64,000 nucleotides of DNA, taken from NCBI RefSeq assembly GCF_014638355.1, contig NZ_BMFK01000001.1, positions 573,160-637,159 of the forward strand, in the 5' to 3' direction. Both the position numbers and the translations under genes were made by a program. The stretch is from Priestia taiwanensis. GTDB taxonomy: Bacteria > Bacillota > Bacilli > Bacillales > Bacillaceae_G. Shown here piece by piece: positions 37,601 to 46,850 of this stretch. Numbering within the stretch: the stretch's first letter is position 1; each line of letters opens with the position of its first letter. Under the pieces are notes generated by a model. The model searched no databases and was not told the origin of the DNA. It saw only the letters and a program-made list of their open reading frames with translations.

Positions 37601-40528
37601 ATGGATAAAAAGGATGCGATTTGTTCTATGAAAATAAATGATACGTATTTTAGAAGAAGCCCAGCTTTAGATATGGGGTGGATACATACAATATATTCAC
37701 ATGTAGATATTGACTATCTAGTAGAAGTTTGTAGGGCTGATAAGTCAATAATGGAGAGAATACTTGTTGCTAGTAGCAGTCTTTATGAAGCGTTGCAAAA
37801 GAAAGAAATAAGTAAGCCGACAAAGCATGCACTTATTAAATACATGCTTAGAATGAGTGCCAGAGCTATGCCATTTGGATTATTTGCAGGTATTACTAAA
37901 ATGGATTTTGGGCATGTATCAACTGGAAAAGAGCAAAAAATTGTTGAATTATCAATGGAATGGCTAGAAAAAATAACGCAGTATATTGAACAGGAGCAAC
38001 ATATAACATCTAATTTGCTTGTTATAAAGAATCCTTCCATCCAAGAAATAGAAGATAGTTACTATATGGATGTAGTAACTGAGCGGAAGGAAAAGCGATC
38101 GTATCTGAGGAAAAGTGCATTTACTGTAGAGTTACTGCGTATCGTAGAGAATCCAAAAACAATCAATTTTATTATTGAGCATTTTTCTAAAGAGAGTCCA
38201 GGGAATGAAGAGGCCATTTTAACTACTATTAAACAACTACTTACTAATCGATGGCTCATTAGTAATGTAAGACCGAGTTCAATTAAACGTGAAACAAACA
38301 TGGAGTATATTTTAGGGAAAAAGGAATTTCTTTCTGATGATATTTATCATGAATTGAAAGACATTGATCTATTAATACAGCAGTATAAAGAAAGTGGAAT
38401 AGGTGAAGGAATAGATTTATATCAAGAGCTTATAGAGAAAATGAAGAAGATTTGTCCGAGTAAAAGTTATGTAGTAGTTGACTTAATGCTGGAGTCCTGC
38501 GAAGAAGAGGTAGTAAAAGGAAAGATGGAAGAATGTATAAAGAATCTTCATTTTCTAGAAGGAATGAATCATTTATCTTTATATAATCTTATTTGGGACA
38601 AATATGGATTAGAGTTTCTTAATCGATATGGATTACATAATGAAGTATGTATCGTAGATTTAGTGGATTTGGATGTGGGAATAGGGGTTCCTAAATCTGA
38701 AGAATATAAGCATGTTTTTAGAGGTGAGGTGCTTGAAACATATCATCATTTTTTATTGGTAAGAATACAAAAATCATTGCTAAATGGTGGAGAAACAATT
38801 GAATTAAGTGATGAAGATATAGAATATATAAAAAAAATCACTAAATACCACAAAAGTAAAAAAAACAAAATAGGTTTTGATGTGAAATTAAGTGTTATTC
38901 ATGAAAATAACGACCAAAAAGTTGTATTAGCTGAAAATTCATTTGGTGCTACTCCATTTTCATTTACAGGTAGACTAAATTACCCTATGGATAGGAAATC
39001 TAGCGATGTTAGCATCATGCCAGCAGAAATAAATGTTATTTCTAACAATTACAAAGATTTAGGTGTGACATATGTTGTACCAAAAGCACAAATTAATATA
39101 CATGGATTTCCTAATGAGGAAGCGTTAAATATTCCTATAAATGATGTGTTTATAGGAATGGATAGGAGTGGTTTCTATCTCAAAAGTAAGACACTTCAAA
39201 AAAAAATTCACCCTACATTTACACATAAATTGTCTTACAATAACTTCACTGAAGATGCTTCCCTCCTTTTGCTTAGCCAGTTAGAAAGCCATTTATCTCA
39301 ACAGCCTTCAGATTTCTTATTAGGTATGGCGGTAGATCTTCCTTTTATTCCAAGAATTGAATATAAGAATATAATCTTGTCGCTCAAACGGTGGAATTTG
39401 ACTAAGAGAGAGATGAGTGAATATCTCTCGGATGAGTTAACAGTAGGAATGTATGTTAAGCGCTTTTTGCTAGAGTATAAAGTTGACACATGGGTAAACA
39501 TATTGGTAAGAGATATGATATTGCCAGTAAGAATTGATACAGAATTAGGGATAGAACTAATTATAGAGGAATTCAAAAAAGAAGGAGTGGAGAAGCTCAC
39601 CTTAGTAGAGGCTCCTGAACTAAAAGACAGTAGAAAGAAGTTTAATAGTGATTATATACTTACTGTCATGCCACATGAACCTATTGATGAACAAATTACT
39701 ATTCAGCAAGATACATACAGCAGGGGTACCCAGTATGATTTGGATTGGACATACTACAAAGTATACTATCGAAAAGGAAGAAGAGTTAGTACATCACAAT
39801 TGATTGGGGAATTGTTGAAGAATCATGCGATTGGACAGTTCTTTTTTGTTAATTATAAAGAGAAGGAAGAGCACATTAGAGTTCGAATGAAAGTTCCTGC
39901 AATGGAAGTAAAATCACTAATAGATCAAGAGTTTAATAGGTTTGTTCAAAGCGGGAGAATTAAAAAGTTTTCTGAACATAAATATCAACCTGAATATTCT
40001 AGATATGGTGGATGTGAATTAATAGAGAATGTTCATACTTTATTTATGTTAGATACGACCTTATCCATTTATTTTTCATACACACGAGAATATACGACGT
40101 TAAGTGAGGTAGAGAAAGGAATATACATGTGTATGCATACAATAATGGATATGTTTGATACGTATGAGCAAGCGATGACTTTTTTAACAAAATTAACACC
40201 AACAAAAAATAAAGAGATTTTCAAAGAGTTTAGTAGTAAAAGAGATAAATATGTGTATGTGGCGAAAAGGAGCTTGAATTTATATTCGAAAAATATTCCT
40301 TTTATGAAGGAGAAAAGACAAAAATATAGAGATTTTGTTAAGCACTTAGATAAATTTAGCGAGGAAAGAAAATTTTATATAGTGAATAGTTTGTTGCATA
40401 TGACGATGAATAGGGTTTTAGGGATTGATAGAGAAATGGAAGAAGAGGTATATGAGTTTTCAAAGTATATTTTTCATAATCTAAAGTATCCATTAGAAAT
40501 GTTGGGGGAATATGATGATTATTTATGA
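37601..40528 (+). CDS. Full-length LanB-type dehydratase
   Basis: About 975 residues. It makes dehydroalanine from Ser by glutamyl-tRNA-dependent glutamylation and elimination. The N-terminal glutamylation region has the LanB hallmark YMLRMSARAMPFGLFAGI (about 83-100). The elimination (SpaB_C) region is at about 705-970 and carries TYYKVYYRKGRR, GQFFFVNYKEKEEHIRVRM and YSRYGGCELIENVHTLFMLDT. In classical thiopeptides these two functions are separate proteins; here they are fused as in NisB. No good ribosome site precedes the first ATG (37601); a TTG (37589) is an alternative. The stop overlaps the next start by 17 bases. Confidence 0.85.
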   Translation: MDKKDAICSMKINDTYFRRSPALDMGWIHTIYSHVDIDYLVEVCRADKSIMERILVASSSLYEALQKKEISKPTKHALIKYMLRMSARAMPFGLFAGITKMDFGHVSTGKEQKIVELSMEWLEKITQYIEQEQHITSNLLVIKNPSIQEIEDSYYMDVVTERKEKRSYLRKSAFTVELLRIVENPKTINFIIEHFSKESPGNEEAILTTIKQLLTNRWLISNVRPSSIKRETNMEYILGKKEFLSDDIYHELKDIDLLIQQYKESGIGEGIDLYQELIEKMKKICPSKSYVVVDLMLESCEEEVVKGKMEECIKNLHFLEGMNHLSLYNLIWDKYGLEFLNRYGLHNEVCIVDLVDLDVGIGVPKSEEYKHVFRGEVLETYHHFLLVRIQKSLLNGGETIELSDEDIEYIKKITKYHKSKKNKIGFDVKLSVIHENNDQKVVLAENSFGATPFSFTGRLNYPMDRKSSDVSIMPAEINVISNNYKDLGVTYVVPKAQINIHGFPNEEALNIPINDVFIGMDRSGFYLKSKTLQKKIHPTFTHKLSYNNFTEDASLLLLSQLESHLSQQPSDFLLGMAVDLPFIPRIEYKNIILSLKRWNLTKREMSEYLSDELTVGMYVKRFLLEYKVDTWVNILVRDMILPVRIDTELGIELIIEEFKKEGVEKLTLVEAPELKDSRKKFNSDYILTVMPHEPIDEQITIQQDTYSRGTQYDLDWTYYKVYYRKGRRVSTSQLIGELLKNHAIGQFFFVNYKEKEEHIRVRMKVPAMEVKSLIDQEFNRFVQSGRIKKFSEHKYQPEYSRYGGCELIENVHTLFMLDTTLSIYFSYTREYTTLSEVEKGIYMCMHTIMDMFDTYEQAMTFLTKLTPTKNKEIFKEFSSKRDKYVYVAKRSLNLYSKNIPFMKEKRQKYRDFVKHLDKFSEERKFYIVNSLLHMTMNRVLGIDREMEEEVYEFSKYIFHNLKYPLEMLGEYDDYL

Positions 40529-41507
40529 ACTTAAATGTTATGTGAATGAAGAGGAAGATAATGATGAAGTATATTCATATGCAAAAGAAGTACTGAAAAG
40601 AAATAATGACATTTCCGTTTATAAAAGCTGGGAAAACGGCTATCATTTTACATTATTTGGAACTTTTTTATTTGAGAATGTAAAAGATATATATAACCAG
40701 CTATCCACACTAATAAGAACAAATCCTTCTAACGAATATAGTCAAGATCAATTCATACAAAAATACCTTCCAGTAGCCAAGATAACTAATCAACTAAATG
40801 CGCTAGAACCAATTTTCCAAAATGTGGTGAATATTAATAAGGTCGTGAGAGATTATAAGCAATTTCAAAATGATGAACAGTATGAAATATATATGTATAT
40901 TAATAGCGTATTTGATGATGTATATATGGATTATTATTGGAGTAAGGATATCACTGTTAATGATGTTTTTTGTGATATATTTCCATTTGTTTCTTCGCTA
41001 CCGGAGACAACAATAAGCGAGGAAGATGATATGTATTCAAGTGGCTACGTTTCACACTTATCCCATTATTTGGGTTTTTTACATTCGTTAAGTGAAAGTA
41101 ATCAACAGAAGATTGAGCAGAAATTTCGTGAGAGAGCAAATACGGAAAATATGATAGTGGACAAGCCTATAAATAATAGAAAAGAATTATCGCCAGGGTT
41201 AATGCAATCGTATGAGCGAATTTGTACATTAGTTGATACAGATAAGATTAATTTTTATTCGCCGTTAGAGGAAGCTGTATTTCTAGAAAGAAATAGTGAA
41301 GCATCCTTTAGACATAGAGCGGTATTTGAAAAACAAGTATTGCGAGAAAAAGTGATAAAGGATAAGGTTCTATGTACAAATAGGTGGATATCAAACGTAT
41401 TATACGAAAAACTTGTATTATTAGGTATTCCTCCTATCGAAAAATTTTACCTTAATTATTTAATTAGTAGAAAAAAATACACTGATTCTTTATTGGGGGT
41501 TGAATAG
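40512..41507 (+). CDS. Thiopeptide-type (LanB-C/pyridine-synthase-like) protein
   Basis: A 331-residue protein that overlaps the LanB gene and starts behind GTTGGGGGA. The N-terminus (IIYELKCYVNEE, then WENGYHFTLFGTFLFENV, about 35-55) and the segment SGYVSHLSHYLGFLHSL (about 177-193) fit the small SpaB_C-like family. That family includes the [4+2] enzymes TclM and TbtD. In those enzymes Ser/His/Tyr residues help join two dehydroalanines into a pyridine and eject the leader. I cannot confirm catalytic residues, so pyridine formation is inferred from family resemblance and context. An elimination-domain partner is the alternative. Confidence 0.6.
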   Translation: MMIIYELKCYVNEEEDNDEVYSYAKEVLKRNNDISVYKSWENGYHFTLFGTFLFENVKDIYNQLSTLIRTNPSNEYSQDQFIQKYLPVAKITNQLNALEPIFQNVVNINKVVRDYKQFQNDEQYEIYMYINSVFDDVYMDYYWSKDITVNDVFCDIFPFVSSLPETTISEEDDMYSSGYVSHLSHYLGFLHSLSESNQQKIEQKFRERANTENMIVDKPINNRKELSPGLMQSYERICTLVDTDKINFYSPLEEAVFLERNSEASFRHRAVFEKQVLREKVIKDKVLCTNRWISNVLYEKLVLLGIPPIEKFYLNYLISRKKYTDSLLGVE

Positions 41508-41509
41508 AA

Positions 41510-42610
41510 GTGAACTACACTGTCGATCCAAGCCTACATGTTGTTGATACACATCAAGCGTTTATTATTTCGGCTAAAAATATTCATTTGCAATTGAATA
41601 TTAAAGAAGAAGAAAAGTCAAAAGTATATAATCTTGTTCAACGTCTCAAACGTAATCAGATAGAAATTGAGTCGATGTTGAATGATTCATCATTTGAGAG
41701 TCAAGTTGTAAAAGTATTCATTAATAAAGGGATTATCCAACAAAAAATAATAGAGAGTAGTCAATCTTTTAAAGGAATCAAACGTATTTTTGCAAATAAG
41801 GATTTATTACGTGTTCTCAAAGAAACCGTAACAGACGAATGTGAAATAAGGGATAATACATGTACAACGTTCTTAGAGGTTATTTGCGAAGAAGAACCCG
41901 TGGGTAGAGATATATTTATTTATATTCTACAGGACTCTCTGTTCGTATCTTTAAGCAGAGTGGATAATGTGGCAGATCATCATATTGTGAATAGTAAGCA
42001 ATTACAATATATTGCTTTTGTTCTAATAGAAAAAATGAGTGCATTGATGATGAAATTGAAGGAAGATATAAGTGTGAAAATCGATTTGACTTTTTATGAA
42101 AATGAGGTGACAGGCATTGTAATGGATGGTATTGATGAGAACAACTTTTTTACGAGTATGTTTACAAATGAGATACTTCATAACGTGTGTGTCGATGTAG
42201 ATTACGATTGTTTCTTTCCTTTAGTCCATCTGCTCTATCGTGATATAGAAAAAGGAGTTCGAATAGAAGCATTAGGGTTTGATAAATATGACAGTGCACG
42301 TAACTTATTATCGTTACTTAGCAATGCATATAAAGAAATAACTATTTACAGAAATGATAGTGATGTCATTAATCATAAACTAAATACACCTTCTTTTATC
42401 GGAAAATTCACTAATTTATATTTCGGTAAAGAATTACATGTATGTGATGAAATGGATAAGAAAGTGCTATTTTTAGATACGTATAAGGTACAAATCCCTT
42501 TAGAGAAATACAGCAAAAATGAGTATTCGTATTTCTTAACATTGTACTTAGATACCTTGAATAGAAACAAAGGAGGCATGATTAATGGGAATATTCTTGT
42601 ACAGCGATAG
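41510..42610 (+). CDS. Ocin-ThiF-like leader-binding partner (TbtF-like)
   Basis: A 366-residue protein starting at GTG two bases after the previous stop. The first 85 residues look like a winged-helix RiPP recognition element (YTVDPSLHVVDTHQAFIIS, then VFINKGIIQQK). The remainder is an E1-like fold without an ATP-binding GxGxxG or CxxC motif, as in ocin-ThiF proteins that only bind the leader and present the core to YcaO. It would guide cyclodehydration of the single Cys. Overlaps the YcaO gene by 26 bases. Confidence 0.65.
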   Translation: MNYTVDPSLHVVDTHQAFIISAKNIHLQLNIKEEEKSKVYNLVQRLKRNQIEIESMLNDSSFESQVVKVFINKGIIQQKIIESSQSFKGIKRIFANKDLLRVLKETVTDECEIRDNTCTTFLEVICEEEPVGRDIFIYILQDSLFVSLSRVDNVADHHIVNSKQLQYIAFVLIEKMSALMMKLKEDISVKIDLTFYENEVTGIVMDGIDENNFFTSMFTNEILHNVCVDVDYDCFFPLVHLLYRDIEKGVRIEALGFDKYDSARNLLSLLSNAYKEITIYRNDSDVINHKLNTPSFIGKFTNLYFGKELHVCDEMDKKVLFLDTYKVQIPLEKYSKNEYSYFLTLYLDTLNRNKGGMINGNILVQR

Positions 42611-44153
42611 AATTGTCAATCAACTTCAGGAACTGTACAACAATTTTAAATCAGATTTTCTCCTTGAAGATGAGTTTGAAATTATTTCAACGGAGTCTTA
42701 TATAGAAATGAGGAAGAAAAGTGAGATAAGTGATGGATATGTCCTTGAAGATGTTCCTTTTTTCGTTTTGAAACATCATTCTTTGTTCGATATTATGAAA
42801 AGTAGCTATTATTTCTTCCTTAATAGCCATAAATATCAATCTATTATCTTTCGTGAAGCAGATATTGTTTTCTATTTTCGGTATGAGAATAAAAAAATGT
42901 TTTTTAAAGAGAAAGATACAGACAAAAGGGTGAAATCTGAAATTTCCATTAAAGATTTACGAGAATGCCTTCTTTATTATCATAATGGTAGTGTCATGAA
43001 TGAAAAGAATGGGTCTACAGCAATAGCAAATAAAGAAAATTTCTTGATTCAAGGACATGCATTTGATACGAATGTAGCTGCTTCGAAACATAGAGCTATG
43101 TTAGAGTACTTGGAGCGTATTGCAGCTTCAATTACATTACCTTCTACATTGAAAAGAACATTTAACGAAATTTCGGCTCCTAAAATAACCCCCAAGTTAT
43201 TCGGTGCTTATAAGAAGGAAGCAATGACAAAGTATGAACTAGTACCTTATCATGATGATTTAGAAATGAATTGGGTAAAAGGGAAATCTGTTTATTCAAA
43301 TGAAGAGTGTTATGTACCTGAACAAATGGTGCAATATTTAATAACAGATATGGATAATAAATGTATCATTGATAGTTCTAATGGATGTGCAGTCGGGAAT
43401 TCGTTGGAAGAAGCAACTTTATATGCACTGTTAGAAGTAATTGAGCGAGATGTATTTATGAACTATTGGTTTGGAGACTTAACACTTGAAAAAATAGTGC
43501 ATGAGGATAAAAGAATTCTTTCGAAAGAAATGTACTACAACGAATTAGGATATAATTTATCTTTTTATTCTATTAGTAATCCAACGGATATACCGGTTGT
43601 TTGGGGACTATTAACTAGTCAAAATGAGAGAAATCCTATTTATTCCATTACGGGGCTAGGATGTCACTTGAATATAGAGGAAGCGATATATTCTTCATTT
43701 GGTGAAGTGAATAATTCCTTTGTTACTCTTACAAATAATCAGAAGGAAAACCTTCTAGAGGAAATAGAGAGAATAGGGAATAGCGGGAAGATAACAGCTT
43801 TGATTGAGCATTTGTATTATTTTGCCTCCTATAAGGCAAAAGATATCATAACAAATAAAATTCAAGATAGTAAGCCTATACATGTGTCTATTTTAAAGAA
43901 AAAAATGCCAACTACAAACATAGATATAAGGGATGATTTACACTATGTAATCGAACAAATTAAGCCTGTTTATAAAGATGCTATTATCGTAGATCAAACA
44001 AATAATTTTCTAGAGTCTATTTCATTGAAGTGTGTCAAAGCTATTTTGCTGGGGGCCATTCCATTAGACTTCACAAGTGAACTAATTCGAGTGATGGACG
44101 ATGAGGTCTCAAAGATGAAGATAAAGCAGAAAAACTTTCATCCACTTGCCTAA
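42585..44153 (+). CDS. YcaO-family azoline-forming cyclodehydratase
   Basis: A 522-residue enzyme that uses ATP to turn Cys or Ser into azolines. The ATP/Mg site segment SSNGCAVGNSLEEATLYALL, continuing EVIERDVF (about 263-293), is a close match to the family. The N-terminal 140 residues are a weakly conserved partner-docking region. Many azoline-forming YcaO enzymes end in a Pro-rich motif; here the C-terminus is FHPLA, which keeps only one Pro. The ribosome site AGGAGG lies 8 bases before the start. It works with the upstream leader-binding protein. Confidence 0.9.
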   Translation: MGIFLYSDRIVNQLQELYNNFKSDFLLEDEFEIISTESYIEMRKKSEISDGYVLEDVPFFVLKHHSLFDIMKSSYYFFLNSHKYQSIIFREADIVFYFRYENKKMFFKEKDTDKRVKSEISIKDLRECLLYYHNGSVMNEKNGSTAIANKENFLIQGHAFDTNVAASKHRAMLEYLERIAASITLPSTLKRTFNEISAPKITPKLFGAYKKEAMTKYELVPYHDDLEMNWVKGKSVYSNEECYVPEQMVQYLITDMDNKCIIDSSNGCAVGNSLEEATLYALLEVIERDVFMNYWFGDLTLEKIVHEDKRILSKEMYYNELGYNLSFYSISNPTDIPVVWGLLTSQNERNPIYSITGLGCHLNIEEAIYSSFGEVNNSFVTLTNNQKENLLEEIERIGNSGKITALIEHLYYFASYKAKDIITNKIQDSKPIHVSILKKKMPTTNIDIRDDLHYVIEQIKPVYKDAIIVDQTNNFLESISLKCVKAILLGAIPLDFTSELIRVMDDEVSKMKIKQKNFHPLA

Positions 44154-44168
44154 AGGAGTGAGGGAATA

Positions 44169-45236
44169 ATGTATTATTTACGAGATTTTATGGGAGAACT
44201 CTCGCGTAACTATGAATATCCTATGATAAAACAAGAACTTCCCTATTTTCTATCTACTTATTCAAAAGTAAAAGAAATAGAAACTGGTGGCGAGTTATCG
44301 CAGTATGAACGATTAATACTCAGTTTAAATGATTATGTAAGAGTAGAACAATACACACATTACAAAGTGCATAAAGGGTATCCTTCGCCACGCAGTATTT
44401 ATCCTTTAAAGTTATTTCTCGTTACATACGATGAGAATCATGTTTCAAAAAACGATAGAAATGGTCAGTATGAATTTTATCGCAATAATTGCCTAGACGT
44501 TAGTATAGGCGATATTATTATCGGGTTTGAGGATAGTTATCCTCAGCATTATGAATATATAAAAAAATCATTGTTATTATTAGAGATGGGACATCTTCTT
44601 TATAATATTCTTTTTATTGCAAAAGAGTATGGCAAACGGTATACATATAGGGTTTTGCCGAATTTAGGAATTTTGTTACATGCAGAAGATAATACAGATA
44701 ACGAATATGATGAAAAGAACATTGAGGCGTTTTTACAGAGTTGTCAAGAACGGAATAGTGGCCCCTATTTATATCCTTTAACCCCATTTAAGAATGAACG
44801 GGCTGCTTCTGCTGAAATAGATGAAAAGATGGTGTACGACCTTATCTTTAATTTCTTTTCTATTAGTGAAATAAGGCAGGCGGTTTCTATTCAGTTCTAT
44901 CATAATAATGGAGAGGGGATATATAGAAAAGAAGATGGACATGAAGATATTCACTATAGACAATTAAATGAGTTATATCCATATATCAATTTTTATGGTA
45001 CTTCTCATTTTGTCATTATCTCGCTGAATCATGATGTATTTCGGCAGGGCGATAGTACGCCTTATCTTCTAATGGTAGGAATGATTGCACAGCATATATG
45101 TTTACGTTACTCCTCAAAAGAAAGATATTGTAGACCAATTAAAAGTTTTAGAATTGAAGAAGTAGAGAAGGTGTTTAGTATGAACGGAACAAATCAAACA
45201 CCGTACTATTGTTTAATAGCAGGAGATATAGAATAG
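44169..45236 (+). CDS. SagB-like flavin azoline dehydrogenase
   Basis: A 355-residue nitroreductase-fold enzyme that oxidises azolines to azoles with FMN. Family-like elements are SPRSIYPLKLFLVTY (about 77-91, the SGGALYPLELY region), EMGHLLYNILFIAKEYGKRY (about 139-158) and the C-terminal RPIKSFRIEEVEKVFSMNGTNQTPYYCLIAG. Their presence implies that the Cys ends as an aromatic thiazole. It follows YcaO with AAGGAGTGAGGG before the ATG. Confidence 0.75.
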   Translation: MYYLRDFMGELSRNYEYPMIKQELPYFLSTYSKVKEIETGGELSQYERLILSLNDYVRVEQYTHYKVHKGYPSPRSIYPLKLFLVTYDENHVSKNDRNGQYEFYRNNCLDVSIGDIIIGFEDSYPQHYEYIKKSLLLLEMGHLLYNILFIAKEYGKRYTYRVLPNLGILLHAEDNTDNEYDEKNIEAFLQSCQERNSGPYLYPLTPFKNERAASAEIDEKMVYDLIFNFFSISEIRQAVSIQFYHNNGEGIYRKEDGHEDIHYRQLNELYPYINFYGTSHFVIISLNHDVFRQGDSTPYLLMVGMIAQHICLRYSSKERYCRPIKSFRIEEVEKVFSMNGTNQTPYYCLIAGDIE

Positions 45237-45251
45237 GAGAGGGAGATTAGC

Positions 45252-46631
45252 GTGGAAAATCGTTCTACATGGCAACAAATAATGAAGTTTTCGTTACCTA
45301 TGACGTTGATTGGATTATCAGATTTAATTCTAATCGGGATTAATTTCTTTTGGATTTACTATTTCATCGGCGATGCAGAAGCATTAGCAGCTATCAGAAT
45401 TTCCTCATCTATTATTGTATTAATTGAAGCCGTCTTAATGGGAGTGACTGGAGCACTACTCATTTATATGGGGCAAAGCATTGGGGCAAAGCAAATGGAT
45501 AAAGTGAAATCAGCAATAAGTGCTACGTTTTCTTTTTCCATCTATTCAGGTGCATTTGTTATGATAATAGGATTATTATGTTTACCTGTTCTAAAAGGGA
45601 TTTTCGGTGCTAATGACGTAACAAATGACTATTTAGATAGCTACTTATTTGTTTATTTTTTAGGGTATATTGTTATGGCACTTAACAATTTATTACTAAT
45701 GTTACCTCGTTATTTTAGAAAACTAGGGATAATTTATAAAGCATTAGGGGTAACGATGGTTGTAAATATCATTGCGACACCACTATGTATGTACATATTC
45801 CAAATGCAAGGATACAACATGGTAGCTGGTGCAGCTGCTGGAATCATTGTATCGAATATATGCTGTATGGTGTATTTGGTATACAGCATATTTTTCAAAG
45901 ACTCTTTGGAGATAAGCCTTTCGAAAGAACATATTTCGTATAAGCTGGATTTGGACATACTCAAAACAAATAAAGGGTTTATCGGATCACAAGTGTTAAG
46001 TGCTTTATCGTTTAATATATCGATGTTCCTTTATACATTTATATTAACGTACTATCCTCAAGAAAGTTTCAATGTATATGCAGTAGGCACATATGCATAT
46101 GCGATTTTCGGATTATTCGCTCAAAATTTCACCGCTAGTCTTATCCCGCTCGTATCAAATAAAGTAGGAGCAGGTGAGTATGACGGAGTAAAAGACTTAG
46201 CGAAAAAAATAGGATTTTCCGTCTTAGGATATGGACTTGTCATAGCTGTAATTTTCTTCTTTAGTCGTTATCAACTTGCAGAAGTATTGGCAACGAATGA
46301 AAGCATGATTCCGTTGTTTGTTGATTTCTTTACGTATTATACACTCCCATGGGTACTCAATATGGTTTCTTTCGTATTCATCTTTGTTGTTGCAGGTTCG
46401 GGCGATGGAAAAGGTGGAATGATATTAACTATTGTAAATATGTACGTATTAGTTATTATTCCGCTAGCAATCGTACCGCATTTGTTTGCGAATTTGTCTA
46501 CAGGTGTTTTTGTTACATTAGGATTCATTAATGTGTTAACATTTATTTTCTCTCTTGGTTATTATATAAGTGGAAGATGGGAAAAGGCATCGCTTATTAA
46601 AAGGGCATCAGCAGAAGCACATGCGGGTTAA
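45252..46631 (+). CDS. MATE-family exporter
   Basis: A 459-residue membrane protein with 12 predicted helices. The start MENRSTWQQIMKFSLPMTLIGLSDLIL and the internal repeat symmetry (two sets of six helices) fit the multidrug and toxic compound extrusion family. It is the last gene of the RiPP operon, starts at GTG behind GGAGAGGGAG and is followed by a terminator. Its likely job is export of, and self-protection from, the peptide. No ABC exporter or peptidase is present in the cluster. Confidence 0.85.
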   Translation: MENRSTWQQIMKFSLPMTLIGLSDLILIGINFFWIYYFIGDAEALAAIRISSSIIVLIEAVLMGVTGALLIYMGQSIGAKQMDKVKSAISATFSFSIYSGAFVMIIGLLCLPVLKGIFGANDVTNDYLDSYLFVYFLGYIVMALNNLLLMLPRYFRKLGIIYKALGVTMVVNIIATPLCMYIFQMQGYNMVAGAAAGIIVSNICCMVYLVYSIFFKDSLEISLSKEHISYKLDLDILKTNKGFIGSQVLSALSFNISMFLYTFILTYYPQESFNVYAVGTYAYAIFGLFAQNFTASLIPLVSNKVGAGEYDGVKDLAKKIGFSVLGYGLVIAVIFFFSRYQLAEVLATNESMIPLFVDFFTYYTLPWVLNMVSFVFIFVVAGSGDGKGGMILTIVNMYVLVIIPLAIVPHLFANLSTGVFVTLGFINVLTFIFSLGYYISGRWEKASLIKRASAEAHAG

Positions 46632-46657
46632 GAGAGGACCAATATACATTGGATAAT

Positions 46658-46713
46658 AGGCCGAGTAGGCTGCAGCTAATATGTTAGTTGTAGCCTATTT
46701 GGCTTTTATTTTT
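46658..46713 (+). terminator. Terminator of the RiPP operon
   Basis: GCCGAGTAGGCTGCAGCTAA pairs with TTAGTTGTAGCCTATTTGGC, allowing G-T pairs and a few mismatches, and is followed by TTTTATTTTT. Confidence 0.85.
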
Positions 46714-46850
46714 CAACTAACAGTAGAAATGCGCATGCAACTATCTGTTGATAGTTAATGTATGTGAAGCGTGTTATTCTTGAAGGGAAGATAGAAATAA
46801 GAGGAATTCCACCTTGAGTTACCTGATTATTAAGGAAAAGGAGAGGTAAA

